From Bacteroidia bacterium (lineage in GTDB: Bacteria > Bacteroidota > Bacteroidia > B-17B0 > Aurantibacillaceae): 61,520 nt of DNA. The DNA lies in the NCBI GenBank assembly GCA_025455485.1, contig JALOMJ010000005.1:1-61520 (forward strand). The letters run 5' to 3'. The position numbers and the translations under genes were made by a program. Below, one piece after another: positions 24,879 to 34,229 of the stretch (position 1 is the first letter of the stretch; every line of letters starts with the position of its first letter). The notes under the pieces were generated by a model. It made no database searches and had not been told where the DNA came from. It saw only the letters and a list, made by a program, of their open reading frames with translations.

Positions 24879-26399
24879 ATGAAAAAACTATTGATTTTGG
24901 CCTCTTTTATCGCTGTAGTCGCCGGTTGTAACCAACGAACGGGCGAGTTAGTGGGTGTTATAGGCCGCGAAAAATGGTATCAGCCTGATCCTTTCGGTAC
25001 CCTGTTCATTCCTATGGGCAGCTACCATATGGGCCCCGATGATGAAGAAGCTGCAATGGCGCACACCACAAAATCTAAAATGGTTTCGGTTCAAGCGTTT
25101 TATATTGATGATTCCGAAATCACCAATAACGAATACAGACAGTTTGTTTACTGGGTAAAAGACTCCATCGCCCGACGTTTGCTTATAGCCGGTGGTCAAG
25201 AGGAAGATTATGGTATCACGCAGGAAGATTTTCTTTCCCAATGGCCTGTTTATACTGGAGACAATAACCTGCAAGAGCCTTATGTAAACTGGGAGCCAAC
25301 CATCGATTGGGACAGCCCGGATGAAGATATCCGCGGCATTCTAAACCCAATGTATCTGCCTGAAAACGAGCGTTTTTACAACAGAAAAGAAATTGATACC
25401 CGTAAACTCAATTACGAATATTACAGAATCGACATTCGCCTGGCAGCCAGCAAATCCAACCGCTTTGTTCCCAGTAAATCACCTGATCAGTTGAAAAAAA
25501 TTGATTACATCAACGGTGTTACGCTAAACGATGGGCAAAATGGTGCTGCAGGTTCTCCCGCCTCCCCGGTTGGTGATCCAATTAAGGACGGTAAAGTATT
25601 GGGCACCTACAATGTAAAAGATCAGATGTCAGTAGGGCAGGGTCTTTATACCCCACGCGAACGCAAAGGTGAAAACCGCTCGGTATTTATTGTAAAGGAC
25701 ATTATTAACGTGTACCCTGACACTTTGGCCTGGGTGCATGATTTCACCTATTCGTTCAATGAGCCTTTAACTAATATGTATTTCTGGCACCCGTCTTTTG
25801 ACGATTATCCGGTGGTTGGTATTACCTGGAAACAGGCCAGAGCCTTTAGCATCTGGAGGTCGCACTTGCTCAATAATTTTTTAATCGGAACCGGACAGTC
25901 TATTGTTAACGATTTTCGTTTACCAACCGAAAGCGAATGGGAATACGCAGCCCGAGGCGGTCTTCAAAAATCTCCATACCCATGGGGTGGTCCTTACATT
26001 CGTAACTCGAAAGGTTGTTTCCTTGGCAATTTCAAGCCAATGAGAGGCTCATACATTGACGATGGTGGTTTCCATACTCTATATGCTTACTCTTACAACC
26101 CTAATGATTACGGTTTGTATTGTATGGCGGGTAATGTATCTGAATGGACCAGCAATGCGTTTGATGAATCGGCGTATGATTTTGCACACGATCTTAACCC
26201 TGATTATTTGTATGAGGCTCAGGAGAAAGACGCCAATGTGCTGAAGCGTAAGGTAATTCGCGGTGGAAGCTGGAAAGACGTGGGCATGTACCTCCAAACC
26301 AGCGCCAGAACTTATGAATATCAGGACACTGCAAAATGTTATCTTGGCTTCCGAAATGTTATGACCTATCTCGGACGTTCTAAATACGATAATTTCTAA
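24879..26399 (+). CDS. gldK: T9SS ring lipoprotein GldK (PorK)
   Basis: The 506-residue lipoprotein has a signal ending VVAGC with Cys17, so it is lipid-anchored in the outer membrane facing the periplasm. The rest is a formylglycine-enzyme/sulfatase-modifying-factor fold: FYIDDSEITNNEYRQFV (about 72-88), PTESEWEYAARGG (about 349-361), MAGNVSEWTSN, VIRGGSWKD and YLGFRNV near the end. GldK and GldN form the large ring that docks the inner-membrane motor to the outer-membrane parts. It is first of the four-gene gldKLMN operon in the usual order. Confidence 0.95.
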   Translation: MKKLLILASFIAVVAGCNQRTGELVGVIGREKWYQPDPFGTLFIPMGSYHMGPDDEEAAMAHTTKSKMVSVQAFYIDDSEITNNEYRQFVYWVKDSIARRLLIAGGQEEDYGITQEDFLSQWPVYTGDNNLQEPYVNWEPTIDWDSPDEDIRGILNPMYLPENERFYNRKEIDTRKLNYEYYRIDIRLAASKSNRFVPSKSPDQLKKIDYINGVTLNDGQNGAAGSPASPVGDPIKDGKVLGTYNVKDQMSVGQGLYTPRERKGENRSVFIVKDIINVYPDTLAWVHDFTYSFNEPLTNMYFWHPSFDDYPVVGITWKQARAFSIWRSHLLNNFLIGTGQSIVNDFRLPTESEWEYAARGGLQKSPYPWGGPYIRNSKGCFLGNFKPMRGSYIDDGGFHTLYAYSYNPNDYGLYCMAGNVSEWTSNAFDESAYDFAHDLNPDYLYEAQEKDANVLKRKVIRGGSWKDVGMYLQTSARTYEYQDTAKCYLGFRNVMTYLGRSKYDNF

Positions 26400-26470
26400 A
26401 CGCAACAACACTACCACAACCAACCAATATCAAGCTAACTAACTAACAAAAAACAAACGAAGAACACACT

Positions 26471-27268
26471 ATGAGTAAATTAGGAAAAGTAACAGGTTTT
26501 AAAAGGTATTTACACCTGGCCTCTTGTTTTGGCGCCTCAATTGTAATCGTTGGCGCTTTATTTAAAATCATGCACTGGCCCGGTGCTTCGGTTGCCTTGA
26601 TAGCCGGACTAGGTACAGAGGCTCTTTTGTTTATACTCTTTGGTTTGGATATACCCCATGAAGATGTTGATTGGACACTCGCTTACCCTGAACTAGCAGG
26701 CATGGGGCACGAAGAAATTCGCGAGCACGATACAGACAGCAATCTGCCGATAACAGCACAATTGGATAATTTATTGGCCGACGCCAAAATTGGACCGGAA
26801 CTGATAGAAAGCTTGAGTAGTGGCATGCGCAATTTGGGTGAAAGTGCAAACAAAATTGCCGACATCAGCAACGCAACCGCAGCCACTAACGAATACGTTG
26901 ACAGTGTAAAAAAAGCCTCAAACAACGTAGCGCATTTGTCTGATACATACAGTAAAGCCGCTGAATCCATTTCATCTTTGGCTCAGGCAAACGACGCCGG
27001 TGTTTCCATCGGAGAATCCATGAACATGGTGTCAAAAAATCTCTCAGCCCTCAACGCCACCTATGAATTGCAATTACAAAGCAGCAGAACAAATTTAGAA
27101 GCCACAACCAAGTTCTATGACGGATTGGGTGAGCTCATGAGAAACCTTAATGATTCAATTGACGACACTAAAAAATACCGTGAAGAAATGGCAACCTTGT
27201 CAAATAACCTCACTGCACTCAATAACGTGTATGGCAATATGTTAAGTGCCATGAACGTACGCCAATAA
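26471..27268 (+). CDS. gldL: T9SS motor protein GldL (PorL)
   Basis: The 265-residue inner-membrane protein has two helices (about 14-34 and 40-60) and a long cytoplasmic coiled-coil tail. GldL is the stator around the GldM shaft and converts the proton-motive force into rotation. The charged membrane residues known to matter in the family are present: Lys32 and His35 in FKIMHWPG, and Glu50 in GLGTEALLF, matching Lys27, His30 and Glu49 of the Flavobacterium johnsoniae protein. The His-Glu spacing is four residues shorter than there, the HWPG type. Confidence 0.95.
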   Translation: MSKLGKVTGFKRYLHLASCFGASIVIVGALFKIMHWPGASVALIAGLGTEALLFILFGLDIPHEDVDWTLAYPELAGMGHEEIREHDTDSNLPITAQLDNLLADAKIGPELIESLSSGMRNLGESANKIADISNATAATNEYVDSVKKASNNVAHLSDTYSKAAESISSLAQANDAGVSIGESMNMVSKNLSALNATYELQLQSSRTNLEATTKFYDGLGELMRNLNDSIDDTKKYREEMATLSNNLTALNNVYGNMLSAMNVRQ

Positions 27269-27313
27269 TGCCGATTAATCAATTAAGCACTAACAACCAC
27301 TAATTAAGAAAAT

Positions 27314-28975
27314 ATGGGAGGCGGTAAAGAAACCCCAAGGCAGAAGATGATAGGTATGATGTACCTCGTACTGACGGCGCTTTTGGCATTAAATATTTCC
27401 AAATCGGTGCTCAAGGGTTACATCAAAGTAAACGAGAGCATGGAGCGTTCGAGGGATAACCTGGCGGAAAATAACAAACGCATTTCTGAAGCTTTTAAAC
27501 TTTCTCTTGAAGGCAATAATGGTGCGCGTCCTTACTATGAAAAGTCTCTTGAGGCTCAAAAACTGTTTGATGCCACCATTAAATACATTGATGACGTAAA
27601 GAAAAAAGTATTGCTCGCTACCGAAAAGCCCGAGAACCCGGCGTCTGTAGACACCATGCAATTAAAATACACACAAAATTATGATAATTACGACGATCCG
27701 GGTTATGCCTTGTTGGGCTCTGAGCCTACATCGCCAATTTCCGGTTCATTAACCGCTACCGAGTTAAAGGCCAATTTGGAAAAGCTGTCAAACGATTTAA
27801 TTGCCATGATTGAAAAAATGCAAAAAACAGATGGTCAACGTTTGTTTCCTGCAGATTACGAAAACCTCAAACGTAAATTAAACGATCTTAAGCCTCACAG
27901 CAGTGGTGAGGTGGAAGATGGCATTAAAATGACCTGGGAACTTGAAAACATTTACCATTTGCCCATGGCAGCGGTAATTGCCAACCTCAGTAAAATGCAG
28001 GTAGAGGTTAAAAATGCCGAATCTGAGATTTTACAAGTGTTTTCTGCCGCAAGTGGTAAATTGTCCATTAAGCCCGATCGTTTAATTGCCGGCATCATTG
28101 CACCTTCCTCATATATTCAGGCCGGTCAAACCTATGAGGCTGACATCTTTTTATCCGCAGCCTTCTCTAAATTGGGTGAAGGGGATATGGAAGTGATGAT
28201 GGGCATTGATTCGCTTCAGGCAAGAAATGGTGTTAAGGGTACAGCATTGCCTATAGTAGAAGGCCGTGGCAAATACAAGGTAACAACTGGAGGAATTGGT
28301 GATCAAACCTACAAAGGCGTTATTAAGTTTAAAAAGCCAGACGGTACATATGAGTATTTTCCTTTTAAACAAGAATATAAAGTGGCTCCTCCGGCCGGGG
28401 TTGTATCTGCAGATTATATGAATGTTTTTTATGCAGGTGTACCAAACCCGGTTTCAGCTTCAGCGGCCGGTATTGCGCCTGCCGATGTTAGTATTTCTCC
28501 AAATGGAGCGGGTGTACGTTCTGTTCAGAAGGCTCCGGGAAAGTACGAACTCTCATTTTCCGGAACCGGAGAGTGTTTAGTGACGGTGTTAGCTAAAACA
28601 AAAGATGGGGTTCGCCCTCAGGGTGCTCCGTTTAAATTTAAGGTGAAACCACTTCCTAAACCTGAACTGAAGGTTGCAGGAAAATTTGCACCTTCTGAAA
28701 TGAAAAAAGGTGAACTTTCTACGGCTGGTTCAATTGGTGCAGGAGCTGCTGGATTTGACTTTCAAGCCAATTACGTGGTGTTGGAATACGAGGCCATTGG
28801 TAAGGTAAAGGGAAAAATTATGGTAGTGAACGGAAAGGGAAGTAACCTCGACGGCAATGCAAAAACCCTGTTCTCGAGTATTGACGTTGGTACTAAAATG
28901 TACATTGATGCCAAAGTGAAAGGTCCTGATGGAAAAATTCACAACACCACCTGTGGTATTAAAGTGATCAGATAA
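27314..28975 (+). CDS. gldM: T9SS motor shaft protein GldM (PorM)
   Basis: The 553-residue protein has one N-terminal membrane helix (about 12-31, MIGMMYLVLTALLALNIS) and a long periplasmic part of one helical and three beta domains. It crosses the periplasm as a dimer and meets the GldK/GldN ring. Conserved markers include RQKMIGMMYLVLTALLALN at the start, FPADYENLKRKL and the Ig-like C-terminal domains with PFKFKVKPLPKP. The gap from gldL is 45 nt and to gldN 14 nt, one operon. Confidence 0.95.
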   Translation: MGGGKETPRQKMIGMMYLVLTALLALNISKSVLKGYIKVNESMERSRDNLAENNKRISEAFKLSLEGNNGARPYYEKSLEAQKLFDATIKYIDDVKKKVLLATEKPENPASVDTMQLKYTQNYDNYDDPGYALLGSEPTSPISGSLTATELKANLEKLSNDLIAMIEKMQKTDGQRLFPADYENLKRKLNDLKPHSSGEVEDGIKMTWELENIYHLPMAAVIANLSKMQVEVKNAESEILQVFSAASGKLSIKPDRLIAGIIAPSSYIQAGQTYEADIFLSAAFSKLGEGDMEVMMGIDSLQARNGVKGTALPIVEGRGKYKVTTGGIGDQTYKGVIKFKKPDGTYEYFPFKQEYKVAPPAGVVSADYMNVFYAGVPNPVSASAAGIAPADVSISPNGAGVRSVQKAPGKYELSFSGTGECLVTVLAKTKDGVRPQGAPFKFKVKPLPKPELKVAGKFAPSEMKKGELSTAGSIGAGAAGFDFQANYVVLEYEAIGKVKGKIMVVNGKGSNLDGNAKTLFSSIDVGTKMYIDAKVKGPDGKIHNTTCGIKVIR

Positions 28976-28989
28976 TAAAAACAATAACC

Positions 28990-29850
28990 ATGTTAAAACT
29001 TAAGAAATTTCTTCCTGCTCTTTTTCTCCTGCTTCTTACAGGAGCAGTGTACGCCCAGCCCGGAGTGTTTCAGCCCGGAGATTACAAAGACGGTGTATAC
29101 GATAAGGAAAATTCTGTTAACCGCCGTGTTATTCCTTACACCCATTTGCGCGAAGGCGATGTGAATTGGGAAAAAAGGGTTTGGAGAGTGGTGGACATGA
29201 GAGAAAAAGTAAATCAAGTGCTTTACTATCCAACAACTCCGATTGTTAGCCGAATCTCTTTAATGCAACTTATTTCCAAGTATGTACTTTCAGGTCAAAT
29301 CATAGCTTTTAAGGATGATGAATTTTTAGTGCCTATTGAAAAGGCAGAAATTCGCGAGAAAATGGTAATTGTGGGTGACTCGGTTGATCAGGAATTGTTT
29401 CTTGAAGATGGCACAGCATACAACCAAAAGGTGGCCGGTGCCGTAGATTCCCTGTGGTTATATGAAAACTTTGCAGAGTTGGAAATTAAAGAGGATTGGT
29501 TTTTTGATAAACAAAAATCGGTTTTGGAAGTACGCATCCTAAGTTTAGGATTTAATGCGTATAGAAAGGGAAAGGAAGATCTTGGTCCTATTAATCAGTT
29601 TTATGTGTATTTCCCTGCCTGCAGACCGTATTTTGCAAAACACGAGGTGTTCAATCCAAAAAATGATAGTGAAAGAAGAACATTTGAAGATGTGTTCTGG
29701 AAACGTCAATTTGCCAGTACTATAAAAAGAGAATCTAATGTTTACGATAGGGATATTGAACGCTATTCTAAAGGCATTGATGCTTTGTTAGAATCAGATC
29801 GCATCAAAGGTGATATTTTCCGCTACGAGCACGATCTCTGGCAGTTTTAA
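28990..29850 (+). CDS. gldN: T9SS ring protein GldN (PorN)
   Basis: The 286-residue periplasmic protein has a signal peptide (about 1-22, ending VYA). Family markers in the mature part are RRVIPYTHLREGDVNWEKRVWR (split over about 37-58), DMREKVNQVLYYP, EDWFFDK and YPACRPYF-like FPACRPYFAKHEVFN. It partners GldK in the outer-membrane-associated ring. It is the last gene of gldKLMN, with a perfect terminator 6 nt after its stop. Confidence 0.94.
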   Translation: MLKLKKFLPALFLLLLTGAVYAQPGVFQPGDYKDGVYDKENSVNRRVIPYTHLREGDVNWEKRVWRVVDMREKVNQVLYYPTTPIVSRISLMQLISKYVLSGQIIAFKDDEFLVPIEKAEIREKMVIVGDSVDQELFLEDGTAYNQKVAGAVDSLWLYENFAELEIKEDWFFDKQKSVLEVRILSLGFNAYRKGKEDLGPINQFYVYFPACRPYFAKHEVFNPKNDSERRTFEDVFWKRQFASTIKRESNVYDRDIERYSKGIDALLESDRIKGDIFRYEHDLWQF

Positions 29851-29855
29851 ACTTC

Positions 29856-29887
29856 AAAAAACCTCTTCCAAAAGAAGAGGTTTTTTT
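29856..29887 (+). terminator. terminator of the gldKLMN operon
   Basis: AAAAAACCTCTTC pairs with GAAGAGGTTTTTT across a CAAAA-type loop (arms 29856-29868 and 29874-29886), followed by T-rich sequence. Confidence 0.92.
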
Positions 29888-29954
29888 ATTTCTTATTTGA
29901 AGCCATTAAAGGTTAAATTATGTAAAACCTTTCTGTCACTTTCTAAGGCATGGT

Positions 29955-29962
29955 TATATTTG
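29955..29962 (+). promoter_or_regulatory. -7 box of the thioredoxin-like gene
   Basis: TATATTTG matches TAnnTTTG exactly, 23 nt before the ATG. The -33 region (TTCTG) is poor. It follows the gldN terminator, so this gene starts a new transcript. Confidence 0.55.
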
Positions 29963-29984
29963 TTTGAGCACTTAATTTCAAGCC

Positions 29985-31109
29985 ATGATGAATCGTTTAC
30001 TACTTTTTATTTTACTCGCCTCCCTTCAATCTGTTTACGCACAAAAATCCAATATCAAAACGTTTCCTGTAAAAATTGAAGGGGAACTTAGGAACAGCTT
30101 CCAAAAGGTAATTTACCTTCACCATCAGGAAGGTGAGACTGTATTCAGTGATTCAATACCGGTTAATAAGGGATTTTTTAAATTCCAATCCAAACTTAGC
30201 GAACCCCGTATGTTTTGGATCACGTTTGTGAAAGAGGCTACACAACAAAACAATGTAGTGTTTTTTGTGGATGAGGCCCCGGTAAAAATTAAACTTCTTG
30301 CTGGCGATTCGCTCATGTATTCTACAGTTACCGCGGGTACTGCACAAAACGATTACATGGAATACAAAGTAATGATAAATAATTTTGTAAGCCTTCAGCA
30401 GCGTATGCAAAACGACTTTACAGAAGCCGCTCAGAGAGGTGATGTGAATGCTCAGACGGCCATCAGAAACGAATTTGAAAACCTGAATGCACAGTATTTA
30501 TTTGGTCTGAAAAATTTTATTAAAACCCATCCAAAATCGGCCATGAGTGCCCACATCCTTAACAACGATTTTAACAATGCCAACATCCCTTTGGCAGAAG
30601 TGGAAGAGGCCCTAAGTTATATAGATCCTTCTATGAAGGACAATTCCAACGTAAAAGCCGCTCAAAAACGTATTGATGATAAACGGGGAACCATGGTGGG
30701 CTATAAAGCCACCAACTTCGCTCAGGCCGACCCTAGTGGGAAAATGGTACAATTGTCGGATTTCAGAGGAAAATACGTTCTGGTGGATTTCTGGGCCAGT
30801 TGGTGCCGACCCTGCCGCATGGAAAACCCCAACGTGGTGGCGGCTTTTAATAAATACAAGTCGAAAGGGTTTACAGTACTTGGCGTTTCTATGGATTCTA
30901 ACCGTGAAGCCTGGCTGGCCGCCGTTCAACAAGACATGCTCAACTGGACACAGTTGAGTGATTTAAAAGGCTGGGGAAATGAAGTTGGAAAAATTTACGG
31001 CGTTACCGGAATACCGGCCAATTATTTAATTGACAAAGAAGGAAAAATTATTGCCAAAGATTTGAGGGGTGCCGCTTTGGATGAAAAACTCGCTGAGGTC
31101 CTCAAGTAA
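29985..31109 (+). CDS. TlpA-like thiol-disulfide oxidoreductase
   Basis: The 374-residue protein has a signal peptide (about 1-20, ending VYA). An N-terminal DUF4369-like domain (about 25-130) and a helical linker follow. A C-terminal AhpC/TlpA-type thioredoxin domain (about 235-374) has the redox motif WCRPC, Cys274 and Cys277, in VDFWASWCRPCRMENP. It works in the periplasm, exchanging disulfides in envelope proteins. The cis-Pro loop (GVTGIPANYLID) is present. Position between the T9SS operon and parvulin-like genes suggests a part in folding exported proteins. ATG 29985 or 29988. Confidence 0.9.
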   Translation: MMNRLLLFILLASLQSVYAQKSNIKTFPVKIEGELRNSFQKVIYLHHQEGETVFSDSIPVNKGFFKFQSKLSEPRMFWITFVKEATQQNNVVFFVDEAPVKIKLLAGDSLMYSTVTAGTAQNDYMEYKVMINNFVSLQQRMQNDFTEAAQRGDVNAQTAIRNEFENLNAQYLFGLKNFIKTHPKSAMSAHILNNDFNNANIPLAEVEEALSYIDPSMKDNSNVKAAQKRIDDKRGTMVGYKATNFAQADPSGKMVQLSDFRGKYVLVDFWASWCRPCRMENPNVVAAFNKYKSKGFTVLGVSMDSNREAWLAAVQQDMLNWTQLSDLKGWGNEVGKIYGVTGIPANYLIDKEGKIIAKDLRGAALDEKLAEVLK

Positions 31110-31121
31110 TCCGAAATACAC

Positions 31122-31129
31122 TAAATTTG
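31122..31129 (+). promoter_or_regulatory. -7 box before the parvulin gene
   Basis: TAAATTTG matches TAnnTTTG exactly, 16 nt before the ATG at 31146; no TTTG at -33. It may add an internal start within a transcript coming from the thioredoxin-like gene. Confidence 0.4.
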
Positions 31130-31145
31130 CCGAAATTTTTGAGTT

Positions 31146-33245
31146 ATGATGAATAAAGCACTAGTAATTGCATGCACTTTTTTGAGCCCGTTTTTTTATC
31201 TGAACGCCCAGGATCCGGTGGTCATGACGATTAACGATCGCCCGGTTAAAAAATCAGAATTTGAAGCTGTTTATCGCAAAAACAGCGGTAAAGAAGCAAA
31301 AGCCAGCAATCGCTCGGTGAGAGAATACGTTGATCTTTTTTCTCTGTTTAAAAGTAAGGTATTTGAGGCCGAGAGCCTTGGTTTGGATACGCTTAGCTCC
31401 TTTAGAAACGAGCTGGCCGGTTACCGCCGGCAATTGGCAGCACCTTATCTTACAGATAAAAACACCAATGAATCGCTGCTAACAGAAGCTTATGAGCGCA
31501 TGAAGCTGGAGGTTCGAGCCAGTCATATCTTAATTAGGATGGACGAAACCGCTCTGCCTAAGGATACCCTGGAGGCCTGGACGAGGGCCAACCTCATCCG
31601 TAATGCCATCATGGGCAAGTTTCCAACAGCGGCAGACATCACTAATTATGAAAAATTACTAAAGAACTCTCAGCACATCGAGAACCAGCTCAAGGGAAAA
31701 GATAGCACGGTATACAAAGTAAAAATCAAATCCATAAAAAACCTCTCTGAATACTATAAACTTGGGGATAATAAATTTGAAGCGATAGCCCCAAAAACAA
31801 GCGATGATCCTTCTGTGGTGGATAATAAAGGCGACCTGAATTACTTTAGTGTTTTGGATATGGTGTATCCGTTCGAAACCGCCGCTTACACGACGCCAGT
31901 TGGAGAATTAAGTCCAATTGTGCGCACAAAATTCGGATACCACATCCTAAAAATAACTGACCGCAGAGAAACAAAGGGTGAAATTACCGTGGCACACATC
32001 ATGGTAAAATTACCTAAAGATGCTACAGATCAAGACAAACAAAACAGCAAAACCAAAATAGACGAGTTGTATTACAAGTTAAAAGCAGGAGGCGATTTTG
32101 CAGAATTAGCCCGTCAGTTCAGCGACGATAAACAAAGCAATGAACGCGGTGGCCAGCTACAACCCTTTAAGGCCGGGCGTTTGCCAAAAGCCTTTGAGGA
32201 TGCGGCCTTCGCACTTAAAAACAACAACGATTACAGCGAACCGGTGTTAACACAATACGGTTGGCACATTATTAAGCGTTTGAACTTAAAAACCGTTCCT
32301 CCGTTCGACGAAATAAAAAATGAATTAAAATCACGCGTGAATCGCGATAGCCGCTCGCAAATGGGGCGTTCAGCCCTGATTGCGAGAGTGAAGAAGGAAA
32401 ATAATTTTAAAAACAATACGCCTGCTTTGGACGCTTTTAAAAAGGTGATGGACAGCACGTATTTGAAGGCCACCTGGAAAGCAGAACGAGCCAATAAATT
32501 GGGTAACAAAGAAATGTTTAATCTTGGAGGAAAATCCTACAAACAAAACGATTTTGCGAAGTACCTTGAAAGCCAAATGACCTTTAGGTCGCCAACCGAC
32601 GTGTTTGAAATTGTAAAAAATATTTACACCAATTGGGTGAACGACATGGTAGTGGCCTTTGAAGATGCTCAACTGGAAATCAAGTATATTGAATTTGCTA
32701 ATTTGTACAGAGAATACCGCGACGGAATTCTGCTATTTGATTTAACCGATCAAAAAGTATGGAGCAGGGCTGTAAAAGATACTGCTGGTTTACGCCAGTA
32801 CTATGAAGCCAATAAAACCAATTATCTCTGGGAAGAGAGGGCCGATGTAACCATTTACAAATGCCTGAATGAAAAAATCGCCAAAGAACTCAGAAAGCAA
32901 TACCAGGCAGGAAAATCAGAGAAAGACATTACCGCAGCGTTAAATAAAACGTCTCAATTGAACCTTAGCGTTGAAAACATCATGTTTTTAAAAGGCGAAA
33001 ACAAGGATGTAGACGCTGCATGGATGAAAGGATTAAATCCTAAAAATTTTAAGGACGAGAAAGAAAATAAAGTGATTGTGTATGCGGTAAACACCATACT
33101 TCAAAAAACACCGAAAACGCTCGCAGAGTGCAGGGGCAGCGCAACGGCAGATTTTCAAAGCTACCTCGAAACCGAATGGTTAGATTACCTCAAGAAAAAG
33201 TACGTTGTGAAAGTTAATGAAGATGTGTTAAGCACCATTAACTAA
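31146..33245 (+). CDS. periplasmic peptidyl-prolyl isomerase with two parvulin domains (SurA-like)
   Basis: The 699-residue protein has a signal peptide (about 1-21, ending LNA). A SurA-type N-terminal segment follows, then two parvulin domains: one around 120-260 (VRASHILIRM, FGYHILKI), and a cleaner one around 278-380 (ITVAHIMVKL, ARQFSDDKQSNERGGQL, PVLTQYGWHIIKRL). The long C-terminal helical part (about 390-699) is less conserved. It should assist folding of outer-membrane and secreted proteins. The first parvulin has a long insertion and may only bind clients. A terminator follows its stop. Confidence 0.92.
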   Translation: MMNKALVIACTFLSPFFYLNAQDPVVMTINDRPVKKSEFEAVYRKNSGKEAKASNRSVREYVDLFSLFKSKVFEAESLGLDTLSSFRNELAGYRRQLAAPYLTDKNTNESLLTEAYERMKLEVRASHILIRMDETALPKDTLEAWTRANLIRNAIMGKFPTAADITNYEKLLKNSQHIENQLKGKDSTVYKVKIKSIKNLSEYYKLGDNKFEAIAPKTSDDPSVVDNKGDLNYFSVLDMVYPFETAAYTTPVGELSPIVRTKFGYHILKITDRRETKGEITVAHIMVKLPKDATDQDKQNSKTKIDELYYKLKAGGDFAELARQFSDDKQSNERGGQLQPFKAGRLPKAFEDAAFALKNNNDYSEPVLTQYGWHIIKRLNLKTVPPFDEIKNELKSRVNRDSRSQMGRSALIARVKKENNFKNNTPALDAFKKVMDSTYLKATWKAERANKLGNKEMFNLGGKSYKQNDFAKYLESQMTFRSPTDVFEIVKNIYTNWVNDMVVAFEDAQLEIKYIEFANLYREYRDGILLFDLTDQKVWSRAVKDTAGLRQYYEANKTNYLWEERADVTIYKCLNEKIAKELRKQYQAGKSEKDITAALNKTSQLNLSVENIMFLKGENKDVDAAWMKGLNPKNFKDEKENKVIVYAVNTILQKTPKTLAECRGSATADFQSYLETEWLDYLKKKYVVKVNEDVLSTIN

Positions 33246-33263
33246 TCGTATAATACATTTCAG

Positions 33264-33297
33264 AAAACCGGCAACCCAGGTTGACCGGTTTTTTTTG
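33264..33297 (+). terminator. terminator after the parvulin gene
   Basis: AAAACCGG (33264-33271) pairs with CCGGTTTT (33285-33292), with an inner AACC/GGTT stem, then T-rich sequence. Confidence 0.88.
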
Positions 33298-33351
33298 CTT
33301 TTTAATTACCCTCTGTTTGAGAACTTAAAATATAAGGTTAGCTTTAGAACT

Positions 33352-34215
33352 ATGAAATCTTTCTTCCTACACCTCCTTTTTACTGGTTTACTCGGCCTGG
33401 CAGTGGCATGCCATGCACCCATTGAAAAAGACAAGGTGGATGAAAGCACGTTGATTGCAAAAATCGACACAGAAACACTGAGTAAGGCCGAGTTCTATCA
33501 GCTTTTTAAAAGTGTATATGCGGGTAAAGACAGCGTGACCATTGCGAAACGCATTATTGATGCTTGGGCCGGCGAAACCCTTGTTTTTTTAGATGCCACC
33601 CAAAATCTGGGGGAGGCACAACAAAGCATAACAAAGCAGGTAGAAGATTACCGAAAAAACCTAATGAACCACCTTTATTTCAGCAAAATTATCGAGGAAA
33701 ATTTGGATACAGCAATTTCTGAAGATGAAATTGTAGAGTACTACACGGTACACAGTGATAATTTTATTTTAAAAGATAACATCGTAAAGGTGGATTACAT
33801 TAAAGTTCCAATGCAGGCCCCTGATCTTGAAAAGATTAAAAAGCTGCTTAAATCCCAAAATTCAAAAGACAAACCTTTACTGGTTGAGTTGTGTTCGAAA
33901 AATGCAGAGAATTTTTTTCTGAACGATAGTACCTGGCTGTATACTTCTGATGTCCGTAAGGAAATTCCTAAACTTACCGACGAGCCCGATTTTAGTTTGT
34001 TTACAGGCAAAACGGTGGTGTTTGAGGATGAAAATTACCTTTATTATCTGAAAATAAAGGACATAAAAATAAAAAACGGGCTCTCTCCGCTGAATTTTGA
34101 GAGAAACAACATCAAAAAGTACATTCTATTAAACAGAAAAACGCTTTTGTTGAACAGTTTTAAGCAAAATTTACTGGAAGAAGCGAAAGCAACAAAAAAA
34201 CTTAAGTTGTTTTAA
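33352..34215 (+). CDS. SurA/parvulin-related lipoprotein lacking a clear PPIase core
   Basis: The product is 287 residues from ATG 33352; the upstream open frame has only a TTG and would overlap the terminator. The signal ends LAVAC, so Cys at about 20 is lipidated. The layout resembles the N-terminal SurA-type helical domain (ESTLIAKIDTETLSKAEFYQ, then ISEDEIVEYYTVHSDNF) followed by a parvulin-like strand pattern (IVKVDYIKVPMQ...). The usual GG and GYHI-type active-site motifs are absent. It probably acts as a chaperone without isomerase activity, together with the preceding parvulin. The family assignment is by resemblance only. Confidence 0.68.
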   Translation: MKSFFLHLLFTGLLGLAVACHAPIEKDKVDESTLIAKIDTETLSKAEFYQLFKSVYAGKDSVTIAKRIIDAWAGETLVFLDATQNLGEAQQSITKQVEDYRKNLMNHLYFSKIIEENLDTAISEDEIVEYYTVHSDNFILKDNIVKVDYIKVPMQAPDLEKIKKLLKSQNSKDKPLLVELCSKNAENFFLNDSTWLYTSDVRKEIPKLTDEPDFSLFTGKTVVFEDENYLYYLKIKDIKIKNGLSPLNFERNNIKKYILLNRKTLLLNSFKQNLLEEAKATKKLKLF

Positions 34216-34229
34216 GTAGGTTGTTGCTT

